A stretch of 16,452 nt of DNA from Clostridia bacterium (GTDB taxonomy: Bacteria > Bacillota_A > Clostridia > Oscillospirales > CAG-272), in assembly GCA_017454075.1 (NCBI GenBank), contig JAFTDQ010000005.1:1-16452 (forward strand), in the 5' to 3' direction. Below, one piece after another: positions 1 through 7,820 of this stretch. Numbering within the stretch: position 1 is the first letter of the stretch; each line of letters starts with the position of its first letter. Below the pieces are notes generated by a model. It was not told where the DNA came from, did not search any database, and saw only the letters and a list, made by a program, of their open reading frames with translations. Position numbers and translations under genes: made by a program.

Positions 1-1040
1 CGCTCGGGAACGGGATCGATCCCCTCGAGATCGTCGATTCCTACGGCGCCGACGCTCTGAGATACGCGCTCGCCTCCGGAAACGCGCCGGGGAACGACAT
101 GAGATTTTCTCAGGACAGGATAGAGGCGGCGCGCAACTTCATTAACAAGATCTGGAACGCCTCGCGCTTCGTTCGTATGAATCTCGACATCGACAGAATA
201 GTTCTGCCGGAGACAGACGCCCTCTCGCTCGAGGACAAATGGATCCTTGACCGTCTGAACACCCTTTCGGGCGACGTCAGGCGCAATCTCGACGATTATG
301 AGCTCGGCGTGGCTCTTCAGAAGCTCACGGACTTCATCCGCGACGAGTTCTGCGACTGGTACATAGAGCTCGCGAAGGAGAGACTGAGCGACAAGTTCCT
401 TCCCGGCAATCCCGTCGCGCAGAACGTCATCGCCTACGTGCTTTCGGAGGCCATGAAGCTCATTCACCCCTTCATCCCGTTTATAACCGAGGAGATATGG
501 CAGGCGCTCCCGCACGAGGGCGTCTCGATTATGACCTCAGACTATCCGTCGCCCCGCGACGAGCTCTCTTTCCCCGAGGCGTCTGGCAGGATGGCGGACG
601 TCATCGGAATAATCGGCGCGATACGCACCCGCCGCGCAGAGATGAACGTCGCCCATTCGAGAAAGACGAAGATTTTCATAGTTCCGAAAAACGCCTCTCT
701 CGACGGCTCGGTAAGCCATTTCTTCACCCGCCTCGCGTCGGCGTCCGAGGTCGTGTTCGCGGATTCTTACGACGGGACGGACGCCGTTCAGATAGTGACC
801 GACGCGGCCGTGTCTTATATCCCGCTCGCGGATATGATAGATACGGAAAAGGAGATCGCGCGCCTGACGAAGGAAAAAGAAGACCTCGAAAAGGAGATCG
901 CCCGCCTGACGGCCAAGCTCTCGAACGAGGGCTTCGTCTCAAAGGCGCCGGAAAAAGTCGTCGAAGCGGAACGCGCAAAACTCGAAAAATACAGTTCGTC
1001 GCTCGAAGGTGTTCTTGCAGCTCTCGGAAAACTGAGCTGA
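1..1040 (+). CDS. valS: Valine--tRNA ligase, C-terminal part (5' end outside window)
   Basis: Class I aminoacyl-tRNA synthetase that charges tRNA-Val in the cytoplasm. The first full codon is at base 3 and the frame is open to the left edge. It begins LGNGIDP, which in ValS directly follows the KMSKS signature, so the window starts just after the catalytic core. Next come the stem-contact region (YGADALRYALASGNAPGND), the anticodon-binding helical domain (NFINKIWNASRFV, then a long helical stretch with IPFITEEIWQ), and a C-terminal coiled coil (about bases 835-1037) with two EKEIARL heptad copies, typical of bacterial ValS. About 345 residues are visible of a protein usually near 880. The editing domain and the HIGH motif lie upstream and cannot be checked. 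The stop is 27 bases before the next gene, with no terminator between them. Confidence 0.97.
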   Translation, partial: LGNGIDPLEIVDSYGADALRYALASGNAPGNDMRFSQDRIEAARNFINKIWNASRFVRMNLDIDRIVLPETDALSLEDKWILDRLNTLSGDVRRNLDDYELGVALQKLTDFIRDEFCDWYIELAKERLSDKFLPGNPVAQNVIAYVLSEAMKLIHPFIPFITEEIWQALPHEGVSIMTSDYPSPRDELSFPEASGRMADVIGIIGAIRTRRAEMNVAHSRKTKIFIVPKNASLDGSVSHFFTRLASASEVVFADSYDGTDAVQIVTDAAVSYIPLADMIDTEKEIARLTKEKEDLEKEIARLTAKLSNEGFVSKAPEKVVEAERAKLEKYSSSLEGVLAALGKLS

Positions 1041-1067
1041 AACAATATCCACGAAAGGAAACGACAA

Positions 1068-2087
1068 ATGAAAAAGTCAAATCGCAGATTCACGGCGGTC
1101 ATACTCGCCGCGACCGTCGCTCTCGCTGTCCTCGCTTCGTGCGCCATGGGCGGCAAAAGCGAGTCGGCATCGGATGGCTACCCCTATCCCGGACAGTCGT
1201 ACAACGCGCCGTCGGGGAATTATGAGGACAAGACGGAGTACCCGTCGGAAGGGGAATCGTATGAAAAGGTCTCGTCGACGGATCCCGCGCCCGACGAAAA
1301 ACTCGTTTACACCGGAACGGTGACCGCCCAGACGAAGAGCGACATAAACGACGTCGTTTCCGGCGTACAGGGAAAGGTCGCCGGGCTCGGGGGATACGTC
1401 TCGAACACCTCGGTAAGTCAGAACGGCGGATATCGCGGCTCCTACCCCACGGCTCAGCTCGTCTGCCGCGTACCGACGGAGAGCTTTGATTCGTTCATTT
1501 CCTATCTCCGTGAAAATCTCTCGGTGACGGGAAGCAGCACCGGCGTCGAAAACGTCACGGAAAGCTATTATTCCGCAAAATCGGCCTATGATACTTATCT
1601 CGTTCAGGAACAGCGCCTGCTTCAGCTCATGTCCGAGGCGAAGGATCTCAAGGATATGCTCCTTCTCGAGGACAAGCTCGCCGACGTCAGACGTAATATT
1701 CAGTATTATGAAACGATGCTGAAGACCTACGACAGCAAGGTCGCCTACGCGACGGTCACCCTTAATCTCACTCAGGTCGTGGAATACACCGCCCCCGCGC
1801 CGTACACCTTCGGCGAACGGATAAAGAACGCCTTCACGGGCTCCTGGGAGGGCTTTGCCGAAGGGGCTAAGAATTTTGCCGTATGGTTCGTCGGGACGCT
1901 CCCCACGCTCATCGTGCTCGCCGTGATCGCCGTTGCCGTCGTGCTTATTATCAGGGGCGCGATAAGGAGCGGCAGGAAAAAAAAGGCGAAGGCGGCGGAA
2001 CTTGAGGAACAGCGCCGGCTCGAGATAGTAAAGCGGTATCAGGAGGAGCAGCAGAAAAACTCCGGTAATGGACAGACGCAGTCTTGA
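1068..2087 (+). CDS. DUF4349 family membrane-anchored lipoprotein
   Basis: A 339-residue predicted lipoprotein. The N-terminus has a basic start, a hydrophobic stretch and the lipobox LASC with the acylated cysteine at residue 25. A low-complexity Ser/Tyr/Pro/Gly linker follows (about 28-75). Residues about 76-238 match the DUF4349 pattern: a YTGTVTAQTK strand, a GGYVSNTSV segment, a helical hairpin rich in Leu/Glu/Arg (about 165-222) and a closing VTLNLTQ strand. A transmembrane helix lies at about 273-296, followed by a basic, Gln/Glu-rich cytoplasmic tail. DUF4349 proteins are envelope proteins of unknown biochemical function, so none is assigned here. The start has a good site (AAAGGA, about 1054-1059). 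Its last 20 bases overlap the next gene. The family call is from remembered motif pattern, not a search. Confidence 0.88.
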   Translation: MKKSNRRFTAVILAATVALAVLASCAMGGKSESASDGYPYPGQSYNAPSGNYEDKTEYPSEGESYEKVSSTDPAPDEKLVYTGTVTAQTKSDINDVVSGVQGKVAGLGGYVSNTSVSQNGGYRGSYPTAQLVCRVPTESFDSFISYLRENLSVTGSSTGVENVTESYYSAKSAYDTYLVQEQRLLQLMSEAKDLKDMLLLEDKLADVRRNIQYYETMLKTYDSKVAYATVTLNLTQVVEYTAPAPYTFGERIKNAFTGSWEGFAEGAKNFAVWFVGTLPTLIVLAVIAVAVVLIIRGAIRSGRKKKAKAAELEEQRRLEIVKRYQEEQQKNSGNGQTQS

Positions 2088-2277
2088 AAGAATAAACGAG
2101 CTCGCCGTAAAAAGCAAAACGGACGGGCTCACGACCGACGAAAAGGCCGAGCAGGCGGCCCTGAGATTTCAGTATATCTCGGAACTCAGGGAAAACCTAA
2201 GGGCTCAGCTCGACGGAACTGTAATAAAATATCCCGACGGACGCACCGAGCGCCTGTCGGATAAAAAGAAAAAATAA
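2068..2277 (+). CDS. UPF0291/DUF896 (YnzC-like) small protein
   Basis: A 69-residue cytoplasmic protein. The signature INELAVKSKTDGLTTDEKAEQ, then LRFQYISELRENLRAQLD, is the typical DUF896 two-helix hairpin with a conserved LR.NLRAQL end. A short charged tail ends in KKKK. The start at 2068 is chosen because the family begins M-D-(K/R)-x-x-L-x-R-INEL exactly as here. It lies inside the preceding gene (20-base overlap), and the purine-rich AGGAGG at 2041-2046 is too far away to be an ordinary Shine-Dalgarno, so translational coupling is likely. In Bacillus subtilis the homologue YnzC sits in the LexA-regulated yneA operon. Here it is not beside lexA and no LexA-type palindrome precedes it. Molecular function is unknown. 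Confidence 0.9.
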   Translation: MDRRSLERINELAVKSKTDGLTTDEKAEQAALRFQYISELRENLRAQLDGTVIKYPDGRTERLSDKKKK

Positions 2278-2295
2278 TTTTTGGAGGAAACCAAA

Positions 2296-2787
2296 ATGGC
2301 AAAAGAAAAAAAGAGCGGGTTCTTCAAGGACTTCAAGGACTTCATTTCGAAGGGCAATATCATTGATATGGCCGTCGGCGTCGTGATCGGCGGAGCCTTC
2401 GGAAAGATAGTCACCGGGCTTGTCAATTTCATCATCAATCCCGTGATCAGTCTCCTTACGGGCGGCGTCAGTCTCGAAAACGTCAAGACTGTCCTCGTTC
2501 AGGGAGTCGAGGCCGACGAGGCCGCCGGCATCGCCGCGGTACAGGAGGTCGCGATCCAGTGGGGCGCGTGGATCCAGACGATAATCGATTTCCTGCTTGT
2601 CGCGTTCTGCATCTTCCTCGTTCTCCGCGCGATCGTCAAGGCGAAGACCGCGGCAGAAAATCTGAAGAAGAAAGAAGAAGAGCCCGCTCCCGAGCCGGAA
2701 CCCGAACCCGAGGCGGATCCCGAGCCGACCGAAAAGGAGCTCCTCGCCGAGATCGTCGCGCTTCTTAAAGAGAAAAAGGGAGAATAA
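2296..2787 (+). CDS. mscL: Large-conductance mechanosensitive channel
   Basis: Pentameric inner-membrane channel that opens under high membrane tension and releases solutes during hypo-osmotic shock. The start is the ATG at 2296: GGAGG at 2283-2287 sits nine bases upstream, and MAKEKKSGFFKDFKDFISKGN is a canonical MscL N-terminus. TM1 is about residues 22-47 (DMAVGVVIGGAFGKIVTGLV), with the pore-lining Gly/Ala/Val face and INPV at its end. TM2 is about 88-112. The C-terminal bundle helix TEKELLAEIVALLKEK (145-160) is present. The protein has 163 residues; MscL is usually about 130-150. The excess is a Glu/Pro-rich linker (about 127-144) between TM2 and the terminal helix. Seventeen bases separate it from the previous stop; a hairpin follows it. 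Confidence 0.97.
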   Translation: MAKEKKSGFFKDFKDFISKGNIIDMAVGVVIGGAFGKIVTGLVNFIINPVISLLTGGVSLENVKTVLVQGVEADEAAGIAAVQEVAIQWGAWIQTIIDFLLVAFCIFLVLRAIVKAKTAAENLKKKEEEPAPEPEPEPEADPEPTEKELLAEIVALLKEKKGE

Positions 2788-2804
2788 TCCTTAAATAACA
2801 GACC

Positions 2805-2829
2805 GACCGGGGCTCCTGCCCCGGTCTTT
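2805..2829 (+). terminator. Hairpin between mscL and the ROK kinase, weak or partial terminator
   Basis: A perfect 9-bp GC-rich stem, GACCGGGGC (2805-2813) and GCCCCGGTC (2818-2826), with a four-base loop, followed by only three T residues. The short U-tract suggests partial termination or transcript-end stabilisation rather than a full stop. The Shine-Dalgarno of the next gene (GGGGAG, 2831-2836) lies immediately after it. Confidence 0.55.
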
Positions 2830-2842
2830 CGGGGAGTAAAAT

Positions 2843-3799
2843 ATGTACTACATAGGAATTGACCTCGGCGGCACGAACATAGCCGCCGGAATCGTTGACG
2901 AAAACATGAGGATAGTCCGCAAGGGCTCGGTGCCGACCGGCGCGTTCCGCGATCCGGACGAGATCACCGCCGATATGGCGGAGCTCTGCAAAAAACTGCT
3001 CGCGGACGAGGGACTGTCTCTCGATGATCTTAAGGCCGTGGGTATCGGAGCGCCCGGCTCCATCGATCCCGTCAGGAAAAAGATAATCTGGGCGAACACG
3101 ATGTCCACCACGAACTATCCACTCGGCGAAAAGCTCGCCGGAATGCTCGGATATCCCGTCAAAAAGATATTCATGGACAACGACGCGAACGCGGCGGCGC
3201 TCGGCGAGACAGTCGCCGGGGCTGCGAAGGGCGCGAAACACGCGATAATGATCACCCTCGGAACCGGCGTCGGCGGCGGCATCGTCATCGACGGGAAGAT
3301 ATACGCGGGCTTTAACAACATGGGCGCCGAGATCGGGCACATGGTAATAAAGCGCGGCGGCAGAAAATGCAACTGCGGGCGCCGCGGTTGCTTCGAGGCC
3401 TACTGCTCGGCGACCGCTCTGAGAGAGCTCACCGCCGAGGCAATGAAAAAAGACCCCGACAGCGTCCTGTGGCAGATCGCCGGAGGGGACATTACGAAGG
3501 TATCGGCAAAAGACGCTTTTGAGGCCAAACGCCGTGGCGACAGGACCGGGACGGTCGTCGCCGACAGGTATATAAAGGACCTCGCCTGCGGAGTTGCCAA
3601 CCTTGTGAATATTTTCCAGCCCGAGGTACTCTGCATCGGCGGAGGCGTGTGCAACGAAGGCGCGTATCTGCTCGACCCCGTCGTCCGCATCGTTAAGCGC
3701 GAACAGTTCACTCACGTAAACAAAATCAAGACGAAGGTCGTTATCGCCGCGCTCGGCAACGACGCCGGCATAATCGGCGCCGCGGCGCTCGGAGTATGA
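2843..3799 (+). CDS. ROK-family sugar kinase, probable glucokinase
   Basis: A 318-residue cytoplasmic kinase that likely phosphorylates glucose or a related hexose with ATP. The phosphate-1 motif GIDLGGTN is at residues 5-12. The catalytic region is MDNDANAAALGE, with Asp114 the likely base and Glu121. The ATP-site loop LGTGVGGGIV spans 139-148. The ROK zinc site is intact: EIGH (His166) followed by CNCGRRGCFEAY, with Cys176, Cys178 and Cys183. A C-terminal IGGGV nucleotide-binding segment is near 265-269. The length matches bacterial ROK glucokinases. Substrate cannot be fixed from sequence: N-acetylmannosamine, allose or fructose kinases share the fold. The start has GGGGAG at 2831-2836, six bases upstream. 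The next gene begins four bases after its stop. Confidence 0.93.
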   Translation: MYYIGIDLGGTNIAAGIVDENMRIVRKGSVPTGAFRDPDEITADMAELCKKLLADEGLSLDDLKAVGIGAPGSIDPVRKKIIWANTMSTTNYPLGEKLAGMLGYPVKKIFMDNDANAAALGETVAGAAKGAKHAIMITLGTGVGGGIVIDGKIYAGFNNMGAEIGHMVIKRGGRKCNCGRRGCFEAYCSATALRELTAEAMKKDPDSVLWQIAGGDITKVSAKDAFEAKRRGDRTGTVVADRYIKDLACGVANLVNIFQPEVLCIGGGVCNEGAYLLDPVVRIVKREQFTHVNKIKTKVVIAALGNDAGIIGAAALGV

Positions 3800-3803
3800 T
3801 ATT

Positions 3804-4505
3804 ATGAGAAAAGCAGCCATTAAAACCGCTGCCGTTCTGCTTCTTTTCGCGCTCGTCGTCGGATGCTTTTCGGGATGCTCGAAGCTCAGGGTGGGCGGCT
3901 CGATAGAAATGGGAAACGACGACGGCGAAACACTCCGCTGGGACGTTATCGCCGTTGACGGAGACCGCGCTCTCGTGGTAGCGCGCGAGTCGGTGGACTG
4001 GAGACTTTTCAATGATTCATACGCCTCCGTAACATGGGAAAACTCGTCCGTCGGAAACTGGCTGAACGACACGTTCTATTATTACGTGTTTACCCCTGAG
4101 GAGAGAGCGAGGATAATAGAAACGGAGATAGAGAACCCCGACAATCCCGATTCTGGCGTTGACGGCGGAGGAAAGACGACGGACCGTCTTTTTCTGCTCA
4201 GCTATTATGAAGTCAGGGATTATCTCGGCTCCGGGAGCCGGCGCACAGCCTGGAAGTCCGTCAGGGCGCACAACAGCGCGCAGCAGCTCAATCCGGACGG
4301 ATATATCGGCTCGTTCGAGGCGAGATACTGGACGCGCACCCCCGGCGACGATTCACGCAGCTTTCTCTGCGTCGACGAGGACGGGGATTTCGTATCCTGG
4401 CCGACCGGCCGCGCCTCTGACCGTCCGGAAAATCAGGGCGGCATTCAGGTGAAAGACGACAAGAACGGCGGCGGAGTCCGCCCCGCAATGTGGATCAAAA
4501 GATAA
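3804..4505 (+). CDS. DUF6273 domain lipoprotein
   Basis: A 233-residue predicted secreted or membrane-tethered protein. A basic N-terminus and hydrophobic stretch lead to two possible lipidation cysteines, Cys21 (VVGC) and Cys25 (FSGC); the first fits the lipobox better. The rest matches the DUF6273 pattern as I remember it: a W.VI.VDGDRALVVA strand, SVTWENSSVGNWLND, FT.EE..RI, a Ser/Asp/Gly-rich turn with TTDRLFLLS, a YWTRTPG segment, and the closing GVRPAMWIK. These domains are frequent in cell-surface proteins of gut Bacillota; function is unknown. It starts four bases after the ROK kinase stop, so the two are probably cotranscribed. A strong terminator follows. Confidence 0.82.
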   Translation: MRKAAIKTAAVLLLFALVVGCFSGCSKLRVGGSIEMGNDDGETLRWDVIAVDGDRALVVARESVDWRLFNDSYASVTWENSSVGNWLNDTFYYYVFTPEERARIIETEIENPDNPDSGVDGGGKTTDRLFLLSYYEVRDYLGSGSRRTAWKSVRAHNSAQQLNPDGYIGSFEARYWTRTPGDDSRSFLCVDEDGDFVSWPTGRASDRPENQGGIQVKDDKNGGGVRPAMWIKR

Positions 4506-4518
4506 CCGAACATAAAAC

Positions 4519-4543
4519 AGCCCCGCGCATGCGGGGCTTTTTT
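4519..4543 (+). terminator. Rho-independent terminator ending the valS-side gene series
   Basis: A perfect 8-bp stem AGCCCCGC (4519-4526) and GCGGGGCT (4531-4538) with a GCAT loop, followed by an uninterrupted T run through 4543. It lies 14 bases after the DUF6273 stop and just before a strong promoter, so it separates two transcription units. Confidence 0.93.
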
Positions 4544-4578
4544 GCGCCCGGAAGGGGCGTGGAAACGACATTTTCCGT

Positions 4579-4607
4579 TTGACACCGCGCGCGTTTTGTG
4601 GTATAAT
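4579..4607 (+). promoter_or_regulatory. Consensus sigma-A promoter for the ymdB-lon-engB-scpAB series
   Basis: A perfect -35 TTGACA (4579-4584), 17-base spacer and perfect -10 TATAAT (4602-4607), with an extended -10 TG at 4599-4600. Predicted transcription start is near 4614, giving a leader of about 27 bases before the GTG start at 4641. This leaves no room for a long leader or riboswitch. Confidence 0.93.
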
Positions 4608-4640
4608 CATAAAGATTATTTATCAGGGGGAGAACGCTCT

Positions 4641-5435
4641 GTGGATAACCGGATAAGGATAATGGCTGTCGGCGACGTTGTAGGTCAGTATTCGACCGAG
4701 AAGCTCTGCCGGAACATAAGCGCTTTGAAAAGAAAATATCTCGCCGACGTCATGATAGTAAACGCCGAGAACGCGGCGAAGGGCAACGGTACGGACGTTT
4801 ATTCGGCGGACAGACTGCTCCATTTCGGCGCCGATGTGCTGACGGGAGGAAACCACACCTTCCGCCGGTCGGAGATGCGCGATTATCTCGACGGGAGCAC
4901 CTACTGTATCCGCCCGGCAAATTATCCCGAGCCGTGCCCCGGCAGGGGATATACGCTGCTCGACGCTTGCGGAGCGAGGTTTCTCGTTATGAACGTGCTC
5001 GGCAGGGTATTCATGGATCCGCTTGAAAATCCTTTCCGGACGGTCGAAAAGATCCTTTCGGAGCATGAGGGAAAATACGACGTCTCGATCCTCGACGTGC
5101 ACGCCGAGGCGACGTCCGAAAAGCTCGCGCTCGCCAATTATTTCGACGGCCGCATAACGGCGGTTTTCGGCACCCATACGCACGTTCAGACCTCCGACGC
5201 GCGTCTGCTCCCCAAGGGAACGGCATTTGTCAGCGACCTCGGCATGACCGGGCGGCCTGATTCCATTCTCGGAGTTGACTGCGACGCAATAATCGAGCAC
5301 TTCGTGACGGGCAGACCGACGAAGTTCAGCGTCGGGGACGGCGAGACGGAATGCGACTTTGCCGTTATCACGGTGAACAGAGACTCCTTCCGAGCTGAAA
5401 GCATCGAGACCTTCCGCGAAATCATCACACTTTAA
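4641..5435 (+). CDS. YmdB-family metallophosphoesterase
   Basis: A 264-residue calcineurin-like metallophosphoesterase of the YmdB/TIGR00282 type. The B. subtilis member hydrolyses 2',3'-cyclic nucleotides and influences biofilm and motility choice. Metal-site motifs are all present: GDVVG (11-15), NAENAAKGNGT (41-51), GGNHTF (69-74), DVHAEATSEK and GTHTHVQT, then SDLGMTGRPDSILG. The start is the GTG at 4641, eight bases after the AGGGGGAG at 4625-4632. An ATG at 4662 lacks such a site, and any earlier in-frame start would fall inside the terminator or the promoter. In Bacillus the gene adjoins rny; here it heads a unit with lon 21 bases downstream. The product is probably cytoplasmic, with no signal or membrane segment. 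Confidence 0.93.
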   Translation: MDNRIRIMAVGDVVGQYSTEKLCRNISALKRKYLADVMIVNAENAAKGNGTDVYSADRLLHFGADVLTGGNHTFRRSEMRDYLDGSTYCIRPANYPEPCPGRGYTLLDACGARFLVMNVLGRVFMDPLENPFRTVEKILSEHEGKYDVSILDVHAEATSEKLALANYFDGRITAVFGTHTHVQTSDARLLPKGTAFVSDLGMTGRPDSILGVDCDAIIEHFVTGRPTKFSVGDGETECDFAVITVNRDSFRAESIETFREIITL

Positions 5436-5456
5436 TGCACGAAATCAGGGCTATTT

Positions 5457-7787
5457 ATGCGATATACAGTTGAAAAAATAACCGAAAGACGGCTTCCCGT
5501 ATATAAACTCGACGGGCAGACGCTCTTTCCGGGGCACAGGATGTCTGTCGAAACAGACGACGACGCTGTCATCCGTCTGTGTGAGAAAGCCGAAAAAAAC
5601 AGAAATCTGATCCTCGCTCTCCCGGTAAAACCGGACGGGAGCGGATTTGCCGCGGTCGGCGTCACCTGCCGCATTGAAAGATGCGTGAGAATGCAGGGCG
5701 GGTCGGTCAAGCTTCTTCTCTCGGGAGAGCACCGGGCGGAGGTCAGGGCGCTCGACAAGGTCGGACAGACCACCTTCGCCGAATGTCTCGTAAAGGAGAT
5801 AAACGAGGAAACGTCAGATGAGGACGATACGCTCATGCTTGAACTGAAGAGCAGCGTTTCGGAGCTTTCGGAGTTTCTCCCCCCGCTTTCCGACGAGGTC
5901 AGCTCGGAGATCCGCCGCGCGGGGCACGCCGGGAGACTCGCCGATATCATCGCGGCATATCTTCTTGTCGATCCTAACGACAAGATCACGGTCCTTTGCG
6001 AATTCAATCCCGAAAAGCGGGCGATGATGACCGATATGATGCTAATGAAGCAGAAGGAGCTCCTTTCTACCCAGATGAGGATCCACCAGAAGGTCAAGGC
6101 GGCGCTCGACAGGAATCAGCGCGACTTCATGCTTCGCGAGCAGATGAAGGCGATCCGCGACGAGCTCGGCATGACCGACGAGGAGGACGAGGAGAACGAC
6201 CCCGAGATAGTCGAGTACATGGGCAGGATAAAGGCCGCTCCGCTTCCCGACGAAGTCAGGGAAAAGCTCGTCAAAGAGGTCAGAAAGCTCGCTAAGATGC
6301 AGTACGCTTCGGCGGAGAGCTCCGTCCAGAGGAATTATCTCGACGCGGTCCTCGAGCTTCCGTGGGGAAAGAGAACGAACGACCGCACCGACGTTTCGGC
6401 GGCGAAAAAGATACTCGACGCCGATCACGACGGACTTGACAAGATCAAGGAAAGAATACTTGAGTTCATCGCCGTCCGCGCCCTCAATCCCGGCATAAAA
6501 AATCAGATTATCTGTCTCGTCGGCCCTCCCGGAACGGGGAAGACCTCGATAGCCATCTCGCTCGCCCGCGCGCTCAGGCGGAAATACGTCAGGGTCTCGC
6601 TCGGCGGCGTGCGCGACGAAGCGGACATAAGGGGTCACAGAAAGACCTATATCGGTTCCATGCCCGGCAGGATCATCGAGGCGATAACGTCGGCCGGGTC
6701 GATGAACCCGCTGATCCTTCTCGACGAGGTCGACAAGCTCACGAGAGACGCTCACGGCGATCCGTCGTCAGCCCTTCTCGAAGTGCTTGATTCGGAACAG
6801 AACAAATCGTTCAGGGATCATTTCATAGAGGTACCGTTCGATCTTTCGGAATGCATGTTCATCGCGACGGCGAACGACATTGAAAACATTCCGAGACCTC
6901 TCCTTGACAGGATGGAGGTCATAGAGCTTAAGATATACACAAGGTTTGAGAAGCTCGCGATAGCCAAAAACCATCTCATCCCGAAACAGCTGAAGAGGCA
7001 CGGCCTCAACCGCCGGAGAATGAAGTTCACCGACGACTCGATTTTCGAACTCATCGATTTCTATACGGCCGAGGCCGGCGTGCGGAATCTCGAGCGCGAA
7101 ATAGCGTCGATATGCCGCAAAGTCGCGAAGCAGATCGTGACGGGCGAGGTCAAATCCGTCACGCTCGGCGCTGATGACGTCAGAAAATACCTGAACGGGC
7201 GGCGGATAATCCCCGACAGGATATATGACCGCGACGAGGTCGGCGTCGTCAACGGGCTCGCCTATACCGAGCTCGGCGGAGACCTGCTCCGCGTTGAGGC
7301 GGTATCCATGCCCGGAAGCGGAAAGATCGAGCTTACGGGTTCGCTCGGCGACGTAATGAAAGAGTCGGCGAAGGCGGCGATAACTTATATACGCTCAAAG
7401 TCCGGAGAACTCGGGATCGACCCCGATTTCTACAAGAACAAGGACATACACATTCACGTCCCGGAGGGCGCGGTTCCGAAGGACGGTCCTTCGGCCGGCG
7501 TGACGATAGTCACGGCCCTGACGAGCGAGCTCAGCGGCAGGCCGGTTAGGCGCGACGTCGCAATGACCGGAGAGGTCACCCTTCACGGCAGAGTTCTCGC
7601 GATAGGCGGTCTCAAAGAAAAGACCATGGCGGCGTACAAGGCGGGCGTGAACACGGTATTCATCCCGAGCGACAACGTAAAGGACATCCCGGAACTTGAC
7701 AGCACCGTCAGGGAAAACCTCACCTTCGTGCCTTGCAGGACCGTCGACGAGGTTATCAAAGGGGCGATACGTCCCGAAAACGGCTGA
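5457..7787 (+). CDS. lon: ATP-dependent protease La (Lon)
   Basis: A hexameric cytoplasmic AAA+ protease that degrades misfolded and regulatory proteins. It has 776 residues, normal for LonA. The order is complete: N-terminal substrate-binding domain (about 1-200), a long helical segment (about 205-300), the AAA+ module with Walker A GPPGTGKT (356-363) and Walker B LILLDEVDK, the sensor-1 region FIATAND, then the S16 protease domain. The catalytic dyad is Ser679 (PKDGPSAG) and Lys722 (GGLKEKTMAA), at the same residue numbers as E. coli Lon. The N-domain opens with LPVYKLDGQTLFPGHRM, a slightly divergent form of the usual LP..P...LFPG. The Shine-Dalgarno is weak (AGGGC), so translation may depend partly on coupling to ymdB. 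No HrcA or CtsR operator is visible. Confidence 0.98.
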   Translation: MRYTVEKITERRLPVYKLDGQTLFPGHRMSVETDDDAVIRLCEKAEKNRNLILALPVKPDGSGFAAVGVTCRIERCVRMQGGSVKLLLSGEHRAEVRALDKVGQTTFAECLVKEINEETSDEDDTLMLELKSSVSELSEFLPPLSDEVSSEIRRAGHAGRLADIIAAYLLVDPNDKITVLCEFNPEKRAMMTDMMLMKQKELLSTQMRIHQKVKAALDRNQRDFMLREQMKAIRDELGMTDEEDEENDPEIVEYMGRIKAAPLPDEVREKLVKEVRKLAKMQYASAESSVQRNYLDAVLELPWGKRTNDRTDVSAAKKILDADHDGLDKIKERILEFIAVRALNPGIKNQIICLVGPPGTGKTSIAISLARALRRKYVRVSLGGVRDEADIRGHRKTYIGSMPGRIIEAITSAGSMNPLILLDEVDKLTRDAHGDPSSALLEVLDSEQNKSFRDHFIEVPFDLSECMFIATANDIENIPRPLLDRMEVIELKIYTRFEKLAIAKNHLIPKQLKRHGLNRRRMKFTDDSIFELIDFYTAEAGVRNLEREIASICRKVAKQIVTGEVKSVTLGADDVRKYLNGRRIIPDRIYDRDEVGVVNGLAYTELGGDLLRVEAVSMPGSGKIELTGSLGDVMKESAKAAITYIRSKSGELGIDPDFYKNKDIHIHVPEGAVPKDGPSAGVTIVTALTSELSGRPVRRDVAMTGEVTLHGRVLAIGGLKEKTMAAYKAGVNTVFIPSDNVKDIPELDSTVRENLTFVPCRTVDEVIKGAIRPENG

Positions 7788-7820
7788 TCCGCGCCGCCAT
7801 ATGAAACGGAGCGGGGAAAC

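Noticed and set aside
1077..2132. A 351-codon open frame on the - strand
   Set aside because: Antisense shadow of the DUF4349 lipoprotein gene; arginine-rich, low-credibility translation.
2765..4072. A 435-codon open frame on the - strand
   Set aside because: It lies antisense to the ROK kinase and part of the DUF6273 gene, which have full family motifs. High-GC codon bias opens the antisense frame; the translation has no recognisable domain.
4614..4640. Possible riboswitch or leader element before the ymdB-like gene
   Set aside because: The leader between the predicted transcription start and the GTG is only about 27 bases, too short for a riboswitch.
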